From: DASSSY01 sp035708205
Lineage (GTDB): Bacteria > Bacteroidota > Bacteroidia > Chitinophagales > Chitinophagaceae
Assembly (NCBI GenBank): GCA_035708205.1
Contig: DASSSY010000006.1
Span: 248,001 to 312,000, forward strand
Direction: 5' to 3'
DNA length: 64,000 bases
Under the pieces are notes generated by a model. It searched no databases, had not been told where the DNA came from, and was given only the letters and a program-made list of their open reading frames with translations. This document shows, one piece after another, positions 8,835 through 17,089 of the stretch. The first letter of the stretch is position 1; each line of letters begins with the position of its first letter. Both the position numbers and the translations under genes were made by a program.

Positions 8835-9320
8835 TCAAACGTGAAGAGGGCGTACTGTGAGCGGGTCTTGTAAATCGTCTAAAAGTTCACAATTGGTTTT
8901 TAAAAGAACGGGATGCCGGAACTCCGGAGCGATCTCTGCCAGCGGTACCAGTACAAAGCGTCGTAACTGCATGAGCGGGTGGGGAATTTGCAGTTGTGGC
9001 CGTTGAATGATGAAGTTTTCAAAATAAATGATGTCAATATCCATTTTACGGATGCCCCATTTTTCTTTGCGTTCCCGGCCCAATACGGTTTCAATATGCT
9101 GTAATTCCGTTAAAAGCTCTAAAGGTTCAAGGTCTGTTTCTACATTGATCGCCTGGTTTAAATGTGGCGGCAGGCCTTCTTTGCCCCAGGCTTCGGTTTC
9201 ATATATCCTGGAGGAGCGGCAGATCATTCCGGCATGTTGCCTGACCAAGGTACATGCCTCCGAAAGGAGTTGTAGCCGGTTACCTTCGTTACTGCCTAAA
9301 AGTAGAAAAGCGGAGTACAT
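8835..9320 (-). CDS. folK: 2-amino-4-hydroxy-6-hydroxymethyldihydropteridine pyrophosphokinase
   Basis: This 161-residue HPPK transfers pyrophosphate from ATP to the hydroxymethylpterin in folate synthesis. Family features are LLLGSNEGNR at 6-15, GRERKEKWG at 81-89, the metal-binding D94 and D96 in KMDIDI, and IPHPLMQLRRFVLVPL at 112-127. The frame extends upstream to an ATG at 9428. I chose the ATG at 9320, because the protein there begins exactly as HPPK does and a TAnnTTTG element lies just upstream, inside the longer frame. Length then matches the family. Confidence 0.93.
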   Translation of the reverse strand: MYSAFLLLGSNEGNRLQLLSEACTLVRQHAGMICRSSRIYETEAWGKEGLPPHLNQAINVETDLEPLELLTELQHIETVLGRERKEKWGIRKMDIDIIYFENFIIQRPQLQIPHPLMQLRRFVLVPLAEIAPEFRHPVLLKTNCELLDDLQDPLTVRPLHV

Positions 9321-9347
9321 AAATCCTGTCGAGTTTTGTTTGAAGGG

Positions 9348-9355
9348 CAAAATTA
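9348..9355 (-). promoter_or_regulatory. Candidate -7 element TAATTTTG for folK
   Basis: CAAAATTA on the plus strand reads TAATTTTG on the minus strand and lies 27 bases upstream of the ATG at 9320. It supports the shorter folK start. Confidence 0.5.
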
Positions 9356-9451
9356 GAAAAGCTTTGCTGCTTTTACTAATATTGCGTACCTGGTTTATAT
9401 GCAAGCAAAACCGGGTTGTTTTATCCAAATCATTTTAATCGTTATAACAAA

Positions 9452-10071
9452 ATGGACATAGCAGTTATCGGCGCCGGAAATGTTGGACAAACATTGGCAA
9501 AAGGATGGACAAAGGCGGGCCACCAGGTCATTTTCGGACTTAGGGACGTTGCGCAGGTAAGGAAACGAAAAGATTTATCGGAGATAAATGGTGTCCCTTT
9601 GCTGAGCATACCGGATGCGGTGGTGCAAGTGGAGGTTTGGGTGCTGGCATTTCTTGCTAAGGCTTTATCTGTCCCCGGACAGCTAACGGCTGTGGAGGAA
9701 AAATAATTATAGATCTAACAAATCCTTTTCCTGCGGCACCGGATGGTTCCAGAAATTGCTTTGAGGCTATAGCGGGACAAACCGTCTGCAGGCATATTGT
9801 CAAAGCGTTTAATAATACCGGTTTTGAGAATATGGCCGGACCCTATGGCCTGGATACTTTCGTGGCCGGCGATAGTGAGCGTGTGAAAATGGCGGCCCGA
9901 AAATTAGCCGCTGATCTGGGCTTCGCACATTGCTATGACTTTGGGGCAGGGGATAAGGCCGGGCTGTTGGAGCAGCTGGCCATTTGCTGGATTAACCTGG
10001 CCTATTTCCAGAATATGGGCAGGCATTTTGGTCTGAATGTCGTTTATCGTAAGGATGCTGAGTATAAATGA
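9452..10071 (+). pseudogene. NADPH/F420-type oxidoreductase gene broken by a one-base frameshift
   Basis: The first part encodes a Rossmann domain (AVIGAGNVGQTLAKGW, then GHQVIFGLRD) of the NADP-oxidoreductase, coenzyme-F420-dependent-like family and stops at a TAA at 9704. The next frame continues without a break as IIIDLTNPF, then GFENMAGPYG, to a TGA at 10069-10071, which is the expected second half of the same fold. The shift (-1) falls in a run of five A at 9699-9703, so one missing A explains it. The intact protein would have about 205 residues, normal for the family. It is either a recent pseudogene or a sequencing error; programmed frameshifting is less likely, since no canonical slippery heptamer is in phase. 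Confidence 0.8.
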
Positions 10072-10088
10072 ATGCATGGTCCTTAAGT

Positions 10089-10117
10089 TCCCGGGACTTA
10101 AACCGGGATGTTTTTTA
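10089..10117 (+). terminator. Intrinsic terminator after the frameshifted oxidoreductase
   Basis: TCCCGG (10089-10094) pairs with CCGGGA (10103-10108) over an 8-nt loop, followed by TGTTTTTTATT. A short GC-rich stem plus T run is a typical intrinsic terminator, 17 bases after the stop. Confidence 0.6.
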
Positions 10118-10131
10118 TTAGGTAAATACAT

Positions 10132-10139
10132 TATCTTTG
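10132..10139 (+). promoter_or_regulatory. Candidate -7 element TATCTTTG for mdh
   Basis: An exact TAnnTTTG match 46 bases before the mdh ATG, just after the upstream terminator. Confidence 0.55.
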
Positions 10140-10185
10140 TTAGGATAATCTCTATTTGTTTAATCCTTACCTAAAATGCACAAAT

Positions 10186-11121
10186 ATGAAAATTTCCGTA
10201 ATTGGTGCGGGTGCCGTTGGCGCGACCTGTGCCGATAATATTGCCCGCCGAAGATTATCTCGTGAATTAGTTTTATTGGACATTAAAGAAGGTTTTGCAG
10301 AGGGCAAGGCTTTGGACATGACCCAAACGGCGGCACTTCATGGCTTTGATACTAAAATAATAGGATGTACCAACGATTATGGCAAAACAGCCGGCTCGGA
10401 CGTTGTGGTCATCACTTCCGGGATGCCCAGGAAGCCGGGCATGACGCGTGAAGAGCTCATCGGTACAAATGCCCGTATCGTGGAGAATGTCGTTAAAAAT
10501 GTTTTGGAACAATCGCCCGATGCCATCTTTGTGGTCATTGCCAATCCGATGGATACGATGACCTACCTGGCGTTGAAGAGTACGGGATTGCCCAAGAACC
10601 GGGTTATTGGCATGGGAGGCGCGTTGGACAGCGCAAGATTCAAATGCCAGTTAAGCCAGAAATTAAATTGCAGCCCTTCCGATTTAAATGCCGTAGTCAT
10701 CGGCGGACATGGCGATACAACTATGATCCCGCTTATCCGGCATGCAACCTGGAACAGTGTGCCGGTCACACAGTTCTTAACCAAAGAAGAGCAGGATGAA
10801 ATTGTTGCCGCCACAATGGTGGGCGGCGCTACATTGACCAAACTTATCGGTACTTCGGCATGGTATGCGCCTGGAGCGGCAGGAGCGGCTATTGTCGCGG
10901 CCATCATCGGTGATGAGAAACGCCTTATTCCTTCCTGTACTTATTTGGAAGGTGAATATGGCCAGTCTGATATTTGTATTGGCGTACCGGTGGTTATCGG
11001 TAAGAACGGTGTGGAAAAAATTATAGACTTTAAACTTAATGACGCTGAGCAGGCTGCCTTCGATAAATCGGCGGAAGCGGTTCGGAGCATGAACAATGTC
11101 CTGAATGTGGCCAATGCCTGA
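10186..11121 (+). CDS. mdh: Malate dehydrogenase
   Basis: A 311-residue NAD-dependent malate dehydrogenase of the LDH-like type, a TCA cycle enzyme interconverting malate and oxaloacetate. Evidence: NAD-binding GAGAVGAT at 7-14; substrate-loop arginines R82 and R88 in PRKPGMTR (Arg in place of lactate dehydrogenase's Gln supports malate); D148/R151 in LDSAR; catalytic H175 in GGHGDT. The start was placed at the ATG at 10186, not the upstream in-frame TTG at 10156, because the Rossmann strand starts right there. Single gene with its own promoter motif and terminator. Confidence 0.96.
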   Translation: MKISVIGAGAVGATCADNIARRRLSRELVLLDIKEGFAEGKALDMTQTAALHGFDTKIIGCTNDYGKTAGSDVVVITSGMPRKPGMTREELIGTNARIVENVVKNVLEQSPDAIFVVIANPMDTMTYLALKSTGLPKNRVIGMGGALDSARFKCQLSQKLNCSPSDLNAVVIGGHGDTTMIPLIRHATWNSVPVTQFLTKEEQDEIVAATMVGGATLTKLIGTSAWYAPGAAGAAIVAAIIGDEKRLIPSCTYLEGEYGQSDICIGVPVVIGKNGVEKIIDFKLNDAEQAAFDKSAEAVRSMNNVLNVANA

Positions 11122-11140
11122 AATCCTTAACGATCTGCAT

Positions 11141-11172
11141 GAAAGAGGTTGCTTATTTAAGCAACCTCTTTC
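11141..11172. terminator. Hairpin terminator after mdh
   Basis: Perfect 15-bp arms at 11141-11155 and 11158-11172 (GAAAGAGGTTGCTTA and complement). The right arm includes CTCTTTC followed by TGATTTG. It sits 19 bases after the mdh stop. Confidence 0.75.
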
Positions 11173-11341
11173 TGATTTGTGCAACCGCTTCTAATGAGGG
11201 TAAGCCTGTTATGATTCCCGCTTTGAAGGTTGCGCGATTTATATACATGGAAAATGCCAGCCGGGTTAATCAATTTCTGTACAGCCTTGTCGATGAATTG
11301 TCAATTTCCCGTTTTTTATAGTTCATCGGCACCGGGTTTAG

Positions 11342-11349
11342 TATCTTTG
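11342..11349 (+). promoter_or_regulatory. Candidate -7 element TATCTTTG for feoB
   Basis: An exact TAnnTTTG match ending only 11 bases before the feoB ATG. If used, the transcript would have a leader of a few bases. No Fur-like box could be confidently recognised. Confidence 0.5.
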
Positions 11350-11360
11350 CGCCGTTTACA

Positions 11361-13475
11361 ATGAAACAACCCGTAAAAATCGCTTTAGCAGGTAACCCCA
11401 ATAGTGGAAAAAGCTCTCTGTTCAATGCTTTGACAGGCATGAACCAGAAAGTGGGCAATTTCCCGGGTGTCACTGTGGATAAGAAGACGGGAATGGCACA
11501 GATCAGCCCGGATTTGAAAGCCCGGATTACCGATTTGCCGGGGACCTACAGCTTGTATCCCAAAAGCCTGGATGAATTTGTCGCTTATGAAGTGTTGCTG
11601 AACCCGAAATCCAAAGAAAAGCCGGAGGTCATTATCGTTGTGGCTGATGCGTCCAACCTGAAACGCAGCCTGCTGTTCTTTTCGCAGATACTGGATTTGA
11701 AGGTGCCCGTGGTATTAGCCCTGACCATGATGGATATTGCCAGGAAGAAAGAAACGGATATTGATATAGAAGGTTTGGAACGGGCATTGGGCGTACCCAT
11801 TATTCCCGTTAATCCCAGGAAGAACAAAGGGCTCAATGCTTTGAAAAAAGAGATAGAGCGGGTGACTGCTGCTCCATTTTCACCCCATCAGGATTTTATC
11901 GGACAAAAACCGGAAGTGAACGGGATGCTGAACCGCTTGATGGCGCTTAGTGGTGTTGAGAGTGAATATGGCGCTCTTCATATTGCCTGCGCGCAGGATA
12001 AAATCAATTTTCTTGACGACAGTCAAAAGAAACAAATTGAAGATACCCTGGCTGCGCATCATTTTCAAAAGGCTACAATCCAGGCCGATGAGGTGATGAG
12101 GCGATATGAGAAAATCGCGCAGATATTGTCCCAAACTGTGGCTGAAGCCAACCCCTTAAAAAAGAAATTGTTTACCGAACGGCTGGATAAGGTATTATTG
12201 CACCGCTTTTGGGGTAATGTTATTCTGCTGCTGGTATTGTTTGTTATGTTCCAGTGCATCTTCTGGATCGCTTCTTACCCGATGGATTGGATCGATACGG
12301 GATTCGCGGCCATGCAGGGTAGCTTGTCCAATCTGCTGCCGCAAACCTGGTGGAGCGATTTGTTGATCAATGGCCTGCTGGCGGGGATTGGCGGTATTGT
12401 GGTATTTATTCCCCAGATCGCCATATTATTCGGCTTTATCAATCTTCTGGAAGATACCGGCTATATGGCACGTATCAGTTTTCTAACTGACCGGCTGATG
12501 CGGGCAACAGGGTTGAACGGCCGTTCCGTCATGCCCATGATCAGCGGCATGGCCTGTGCCATACCGGCGATCATGGCGGCACGCACTATTGAGAACCGGA
12601 AAGAACGGCTGATCACCATTCTGGTGACGCCATTAATGAGCTGTTCCGCCCGGCTGCCTATTTACACCATCCTTATCGCGCTTATTGTGCCCGACCGGTT
12701 ATATTTCGGCTTCATCAACGCTCAGGGACTGGTCATGATGGGCATGTACCTTTTGGGATTTGTGATGGCCCTGGTGGTGTCTAAGGTCATGAGCTGGCTG
12801 ATGAGCAACCGTGACAACAGCATATTCCTGATGGAATTACCTGTATACCGGGCGCCCCGCTGGCGGAATGTCCTGACCACGATGTATGAAAAGGCCAGGA
12901 TCTTCGTGGTGGATGCCGGGAAGGTTATTTTGGTCATTTCCCTTATCTTATGGGCTATGGCTTCTTACGGACCGCCATCAAAAATGCAGCCGGTTAAGGA
13001 AAAATATGCTTTACTGCAACAGCAGCAAGGCGATTTGACGCCGGAACAGCAAACAACATTTGCTACCGAGAAACTGGACAATTCCTTTGCCGGTATGGTG
13101 GGTAAGGCTATCGAACCGGCCATCCGGCCATTGGGTTACGACTGGAAAATGGGCATTGCCATCATTACCTCCTTTGCGGCAAGAGAAGTCTTTGTAGGTA
13201 CAATGGCCACCCTTTATAGTGTAGGCTCATCGGATAGTGATGTGCCGCTGAAAGAGAAGATGCGGCAGGCCAGGCATGATGACGGCAGCCCGGTTTATAC
13301 CGTTGCCACCGGGTTTTCACTGATGATCTTTTACGCTTTTGCCATGCAGTGCATGAGCACTTTGGCCATTGTTAAGCGGGAAACCAAAACCTGGAAATGG
13401 CCTTTGGTGCAATTGGGATATATGACCGGGATGGCGTATTTGCTGGCCTTTATCGCTTTTCATATTTTCAGCTAG
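11361..13475 (+). CDS. feoB: Ferrous iron transporter FeoB
   Basis: A 704-residue Fe(II) importer of the inner membrane: an N-terminal GTPase domain, a helical insert and a polytopic membrane part with two Gate-type repeats (residues about 280 to 700). GTPase motifs are G1 GNPNSGKSS at 11-19, G2 FPGVT near 34-38, G3 DLPG at 58-61 and G4 at 122-125. G4 reads TMMD instead of the more common NMMD/NMLD, a conservative change still compatible with the NTP-binding consensus. The membrane part keeps GRSVMPMISGMACAIPA and the late REVFVGT segment. No feoA lies next to it and no FeoA domain is fused. A short C-terminal soluble FeoC is also missing. The gene stands alone. Confidence 0.95.
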   Translation: MKQPVKIALAGNPNSGKSSLFNALTGMNQKVGNFPGVTVDKKTGMAQISPDLKARITDLPGTYSLYPKSLDEFVAYEVLLNPKSKEKPEVIIVVADASNLKRSLLFFSQILDLKVPVVLALTMMDIARKKETDIDIEGLERALGVPIIPVNPRKNKGLNALKKEIERVTAAPFSPHQDFIGQKPEVNGMLNRLMALSGVESEYGALHIACAQDKINFLDDSQKKQIEDTLAAHHFQKATIQADEVMRRYEKIAQILSQTVAEANPLKKKLFTERLDKVLLHRFWGNVILLLVLFVMFQCIFWIASYPMDWIDTGFAAMQGSLSNLLPQTWWSDLLINGLLAGIGGIVVFIPQIAILFGFINLLEDTGYMARISFLTDRLMRATGLNGRSVMPMISGMACAIPAIMAARTIENRKERLITILVTPLMSCSARLPIYTILIALIVPDRLYFGFINAQGLVMMGMYLLGFVMALVVSKVMSWLMSNRDNSIFLMELPVYRAPRWRNVLTTMYEKARIFVVDAGKVILVISLILWAMASYGPPSKMQPVKEKYALLQQQQGDLTPEQQTTFATEKLDNSFAGMVGKAIEPAIRPLGYDWKMGIAIITSFAAREVFVGTMATLYSVGSSDSDVPLKEKMRQARHDDGSPVYTVATGFSLMIFYAFAMQCMSTLAIVKRETKTWKWPLVQLGYMTGMAYLLAFIAFHIFS

Positions 13476-13517
13476 CCCGTTCCTAATATTCCTTAGCCAC
13501 TTAGCCAAAGCCACAAA

Positions 13518-13537
13518 TAATTTTGACCAGACTGGTC
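13518..13537 (+). promoter_or_regulatory. TAATTTTG promoter element overlapped by a GACCAG-A-CTGGTC palindrome
   Basis: TAATTTTG (13518-13525) is an exact TAnnTTTG match, and the G ending it starts the perfect 13-base palindrome 13525-13537. A palindrome of the ACCAG/CTGGT type on top of the promoter is a layout typical of TetR-family operators. The ATG of the broken gene follows at 13549. No regulator gene lies nearby. Confidence 0.5.
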
Positions 13538-13548
13538 GCAAATGAATA

Positions 13549-13930
13549 ATGGAACGGCAGGCTTATGTTCATATTATTCCAGCAGACAAATCAAGAAAAA
13601 TTTATAAGAGAGGATTTGAAAATCTGGAAAAGTTGGGAATTGATGTTTATAGTAAAAGACAGATTAAGAACTATTTAAGTGATACTCCCCAATTTTTCCA
13701 ATCAAGAGAATTGCGTGCAGTTTCTGAAGAAATTACGCGAATAAAACCAATTAATCAGGCTAAACGAATGGCTTCTGGAAACGGATAGCTGGTATCAGGA
13801 AAATAAGGATTTATTAAAGAAAAGCTTTTTAGTGAACAAGCGAAAAGGTGGTTGTGTTATAGAAATCATTGCGTCAGGCATGGAGTCATTTAACCAGTGC
13901 TTTATCCCATTTATTTTGTTATCTGAATGA
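13549..13930 (+). pseudogene. Frameshifted small gene of unknown family
   Basis: The first frame encodes 79 residues (GFENLEKLGIDVYSKRQIKN and onward) and stops at 13786-13788. A +1 shift near 13740-13770 opens a second frame with equally protein-like sequence (NEWLLETDSWYQENKDLLKK, then GGCVIEII) that ends at a TGA at 13928-13930. Together they would give about 126 residues, soluble and charged, with no signal peptide. Base composition is AT-rich compared with feoB, suggesting transfer. I do not recognise the family. It could also be an intact 79-residue protein followed by noise, but the coding look of the second frame argues against that. Confidence 0.4.
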
Positions 13931-14087
13931 CCTGAAATTCTTTATTCCTCAACCGAATAGAAGAGTATTTCTCCTATTTGAAAGAAAAGCTGACTCTTCA
14001 AAGTGTTAAGATTTGAAAAGAAAAAGCATTTTATTAAGTATTTTAAAAATCAAAACAGGTGAAAGATTTTCTGGCGATTTGATTTAC
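13931..14087. other. AT-rich gene-free stretch
   Basis: No gene is seen here. It is the first part of a gene-free AT-rich region that continues to 14419, interrupted only by the hairpin at 14088-14126. The part from 14127 to 14419 is also without recognisable genes. Confidence 0.4.
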
Positions 14088-14126
14088 CGATAAAAAAGCA
14101 GGAGGTTGGCTCCTGCTTTTTTATCG
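14088..14126. terminator. Strong bidirectional hairpin with A6/T6 flanks
   Basis: Perfect 17-bp arms at 14088-14104 and 14110-14126 flank a 5-nt loop. The stem contains AAAAAAGCAGGAG and its complement, so a T6 tract is present on either strand. A clear intrinsic terminator. Confidence 0.8.
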
Positions 14127-14419
14127 TATAAGTGCCAAACCACACGGCATAAGTTGTTTCTCAACAGAGCTTGTTTCCCTTTCATTTAGTAAGCCAAAGA
14201 AAATTATCCTTGATTTTTTTGAAAAAACCAACTATTTTGGATTATTGCTATTTAATAAGAGATAATCCTTTGAAAAACAATTAAACTTTTGGTCCTATCA
14301 ATCAATAATATTACATCACGTTGGACTATTTTTTGCAATTCAATTATATTTGAAAATAAATTTAATTTACTAACGTAAATTTCAAAAAATGTGATAATAG
14401 CAGAGCATTCTATTTAATC

Positions 14420-16042
14420 TCAAACTTTCAAAAAATCGATTTCAGTTGACTTTCCACTACTAGTTACAAGATGTACAATGTAAACTCCCGCTGGAAGTTG
14501 ATGAATATCAATCTCGTTTTGGCTATCATTTAAATGTCCCGAAAAAATCATTTGACCAGCTATGTTTGTAATCACATAATGTGTAGCATCCTGTATTCCA
14601 CTTATCGTAATTTCCGAATGGGCAGGATTGGGAAAAAGATTTATACTGTTTACTTTTACCTCTGTAGAACTCACAGAAGTGGGTTTATACCCTGTAATGT
14701 CACCAACGAGTTTATAATAAACCCTATAATTTCCTTGTGCATCCTGATTAATCCATGATGTCAATAAATAATTTCCTGAATTACTACAGCTATTCATAGC
14801 AATATCTGGTGAGAGATAATCATGAGGCTGGGGGCATGATCCGTTATCAACTTGATAATAATCCGGATATGTAGTGCTAATAGATCCACTTCCTACATCA
14901 ACGGCATTAGTTAAAACATATTTTGGATTTCCGGTGGAACCAGAGATATATCCATACCCAATTACATAATTGCTATTACAAAAATTATTAAAAGATGTGC
15001 CTAAGCCAGCCGCTATATTGACTCCAAAGCTAACAGAAGAATTTATGGCTAATGAGTTGTTACAATTAAATCCTCCAAGATTCATTTGGTCAAATACAGA
15101 TATAGGAAAATTATTGTTTGCTGTCATATTTGCAATAATCCAAGGATTTTTGGAGTAATTAGGGTCAAAAATCCCCGTAGCTTCTATTATTGGTGCACTT
15201 CCGCCAAATGGCATAATTACATTTGAGGCAACTGTATTACCACTTGCAACGTCAAATTGTGCAAAGTATATTTGTTGGTTCTGAACATATACTAAATAGG
15301 CAACTTTTGCCCCTGTCGCTTTGTTGGTTGATGCAGCGACATCAGATAAATATAGTGTATTAGATGTTGGTTGTACAACTGTTCCGCTGGTTAAGCTGCT
15401 AGGAGTTCCAAATTTTACCTTTAGAGAATATTGGTTAGAACTAATATTGCGTTCACTCCAACATATAATGATATTACTTATATCAGGATACCCTCCTACC
15501 ATTGTGTTAGGATCAACAAATCCGTCTATATGCAGCCCTGCGAATGTTGATGCCGTATTAATAGCGGTAGCAATAGTATAAGTTATCGGCAAGTTGCTTA
15601 TTTGAAGTGAAGAAGTACCGACACCGCTTATAGTATAGACATCTAATTTAACGTCACTATTGTTATTAAGATAAACTACACATAATTTATAACTTGTGGT
15701 ACTTGTTCCATCGTTGATAAGAACCACATCTGCTTCATATCCAGATGCCAATTTTTGCACAGATTGTCCCGTCCCATCTAAGACATTAATCCCAATAATA
15801 CTGCTTCCTGATTGAGGACTTTCAAAACTCGTTACAAACGCTTTTAAAGGACCTGAAGTAGTGCTAAGCATATCTACATTCAACACTTCAGGACGGGATA
15901 ACGAATTTAGTAGAAGTGACAATTCCGGGTTGTTTGGGGGAATAATTTGTTGAGCATTTAATGGCTGAAAGTTTATCAAACAAATGAATGTTGAAATAAT
16001 AAACCATCTACTTTGTGCGTTCAATTTTAAAACCTGTTTCAT
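14420..16042 (-). CDS. Secreted protein with T9SS C-terminal sorting domain
   Basis: A 540-residue T9SS cargo protein. The signal peptide ends near residue 31 (LNAQ). The central part is rich in Ser, Thr, Asn and Gly and looks like a beta-propeller or repeat fold (repeated strands such as KVAYLVYVQNQQIYFAQFD). The last 75 residues are a type A sorting domain: LFPNPAHSEITI, then GQMIFSG, LPAGVYIVH and a final KSTEIDFLKV. Function is unknown, probably a cell-surface or released protein. Base composition is markedly more AT-rich than neighbours on both sides, consistent with horizontal transfer. It stands alone. Confidence 0.8.
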   Translation of the reverse strand: MKQVLKLNAQSRWFIISTFICLINFQPLNAQQIIPPNNPELSLLLNSLSRPEVLNVDMLSTTSGPLKAFVTSFESPQSGSSIIGINVLDGTGQSVQKLASGYEADVVLINDGTSTTSYKLCVVYLNNNSDVKLDVYTISGVGTSSLQISNLPITYTIATAINTASTFAGLHIDGFVDPNTMVGGYPDISNIIICWSERNISSNQYSLKVKFGTPSSLTSGTVVQPTSNTLYLSDVAASTNKATGAKVAYLVYVQNQQIYFAQFDVASGNTVASNVIMPFGGSAPIIEATGIFDPNYSKNPWIIANMTANNNFPISVFDQMNLGGFNCNNSLAINSSVSFGVNIAAGLGTSFNNFCNSNYVIGYGYISGSTGNPKYVLTNAVDVGSGSISTTYPDYYQVDNGSCPQPHDYLSPDIAMNSCSNSGNYLLTSWINQDAQGNYRVYYKLVGDITGYKPTSVSSTEVKVNSINLFPNPAHSEITISGIQDATHYVITNIAGQMIFSGHLNDSQNEIDIHQLPAGVYIVHLVTSSGKSTEIDFLKV

Positions 16043-16296
16043 TTTAAAAAGTGTTTATTAAGTGAAGAAATACTATTTTTTCAATTTATATCTCAATATT
16101 AAGTAAACGTGGTCAATAATAGAATCCAATAACCATTACAAATTTATAAATAAAAACCAACTTCAATAGACTAAAATGTGATATTAACATTTTAATCAAA
16201 TATTAATGATAATTAAGGGTAATTGATACACTGCTATCCATTGTTTATTAAGTTTAGAGCGTGTCAAAATAAAATGTTTAACTCTCCATTCAAACC

Positions 16297-17079
16297 TTAT
16301 TCCTCCCGGTGAACATACTGCCAGAAACGGTCCAGGTCGGCCTGCAACCTGTCCGGCATCTCCAGCATGCCCATATGGCCGCAGCTGGGATAAATGCAAA
16401 TATCATTGATGCCGGCTGCGGTTATTAAAGGCAACGTATCTTCCAGGACAGTGGCGGAGTCTTCTGTTCCCAGGATCCACTGGAATGGAAAGCCGGCCGA
16501 AGACAATACCGGAATGTTATCCTCTCTCTCCATTAAGGCCTGATAATAGTTAACCAGGGATTGCGCGGAAGGCCTGTTTCCTGTCCGTACAGCATTATTA
16601 ACGATTCCGGGATGGTCTTGAACAAATGTCCTGGCAAAAAGCTGGCGTACCAGTGTCCTGACAAAGGCTTGCTTTTCAGCTTCTCCTTTCTGGATCATCG
16701 CGATTGATTTCCGTCGGATCTGCTTTTTTTCTTCTGAATCCGCGGCAGCGGAAGAGTGAATCAGGGAAAGCGCTTTGGTCTTCCCGGGAAATAGCTTCGC
16801 GAAAGCCATGGCGGTATAGCCGCCCATGGAATGCCCGGCAATGACGGCCTCACCTATGTCCTCCTTATCCAGAATAGCTTTTAATTCAAGGGCGATATCC
16901 TTCAATAAAAAACCTTCCGGGCGTTCCAGGCTGTTGCCGGCGCCGGGAAAGTCGGGCAGGACGAAGCAATACCGGTTGGACAGCTTTGCTACCAGGTTGT
17001 TCCAAATCGTATGGTCGCAGGGTAACCCGTGCAATAACACTACGGCCGGGCCCCGGCCTTGTTTTTCGTAATAGAGCAT
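16297..17079 (-). CDS. Alpha/beta-fold hydrolase
   Basis: A 260-residue serine hydrolase. Landmarks are the oxyanion segment LLHGLP at 15-20, the nucleophile S84 in GHSMGG, an acidic residue in LGTEDSAT after the sixth strand, and the catalytic His in SCGHMGMLEMP near the C-terminus. A cap region lies around residues 120-190. No signal peptide, so cytoplasmic. The substrate cannot be inferred. The start lies 10 bases downstream of the DUF4105 gene stop, so it is probably the last gene of a three-gene unit. Confidence 0.87.
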   Translation of the reverse strand: MLYYEKQGRGPAVVLLHGLPCDHTIWNNLVAKLSNRYCFVLPDFPGAGNSLERPEGFLLKDIALELKAILDKEDIGEAVIAGHSMGGYTAMAFAKLFPGKTKALSLIHSSAAADSEEKKQIRRKSIAMIQKGEAEKQAFVRTLVRQLFARTFVQDHPGIVNNAVRTGNRPSAQSLVNYYQALMEREDNIPVLSSAGFPFQWILGTEDSATVLEDTLPLITAAGINDICIYPSCGHMGMLEMPDRLQADLDRFWQYVHREE

Positions 17080-17089
17080 AAGCAGTATT

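Noticed and set aside
9321..9428. 36-residue N-terminal extension of folK
   Set aside because: The HPPK fold starts at the ATG at 9320 and a TAnnTTTG element lies inside the extension.
9698..9706. Programmed -1 frameshift in the oxidoreductase
   Set aside because: No canonical X-XXY-YYZ heptamer in phase and no obvious downstream stimulator; a one-base loss is simpler.
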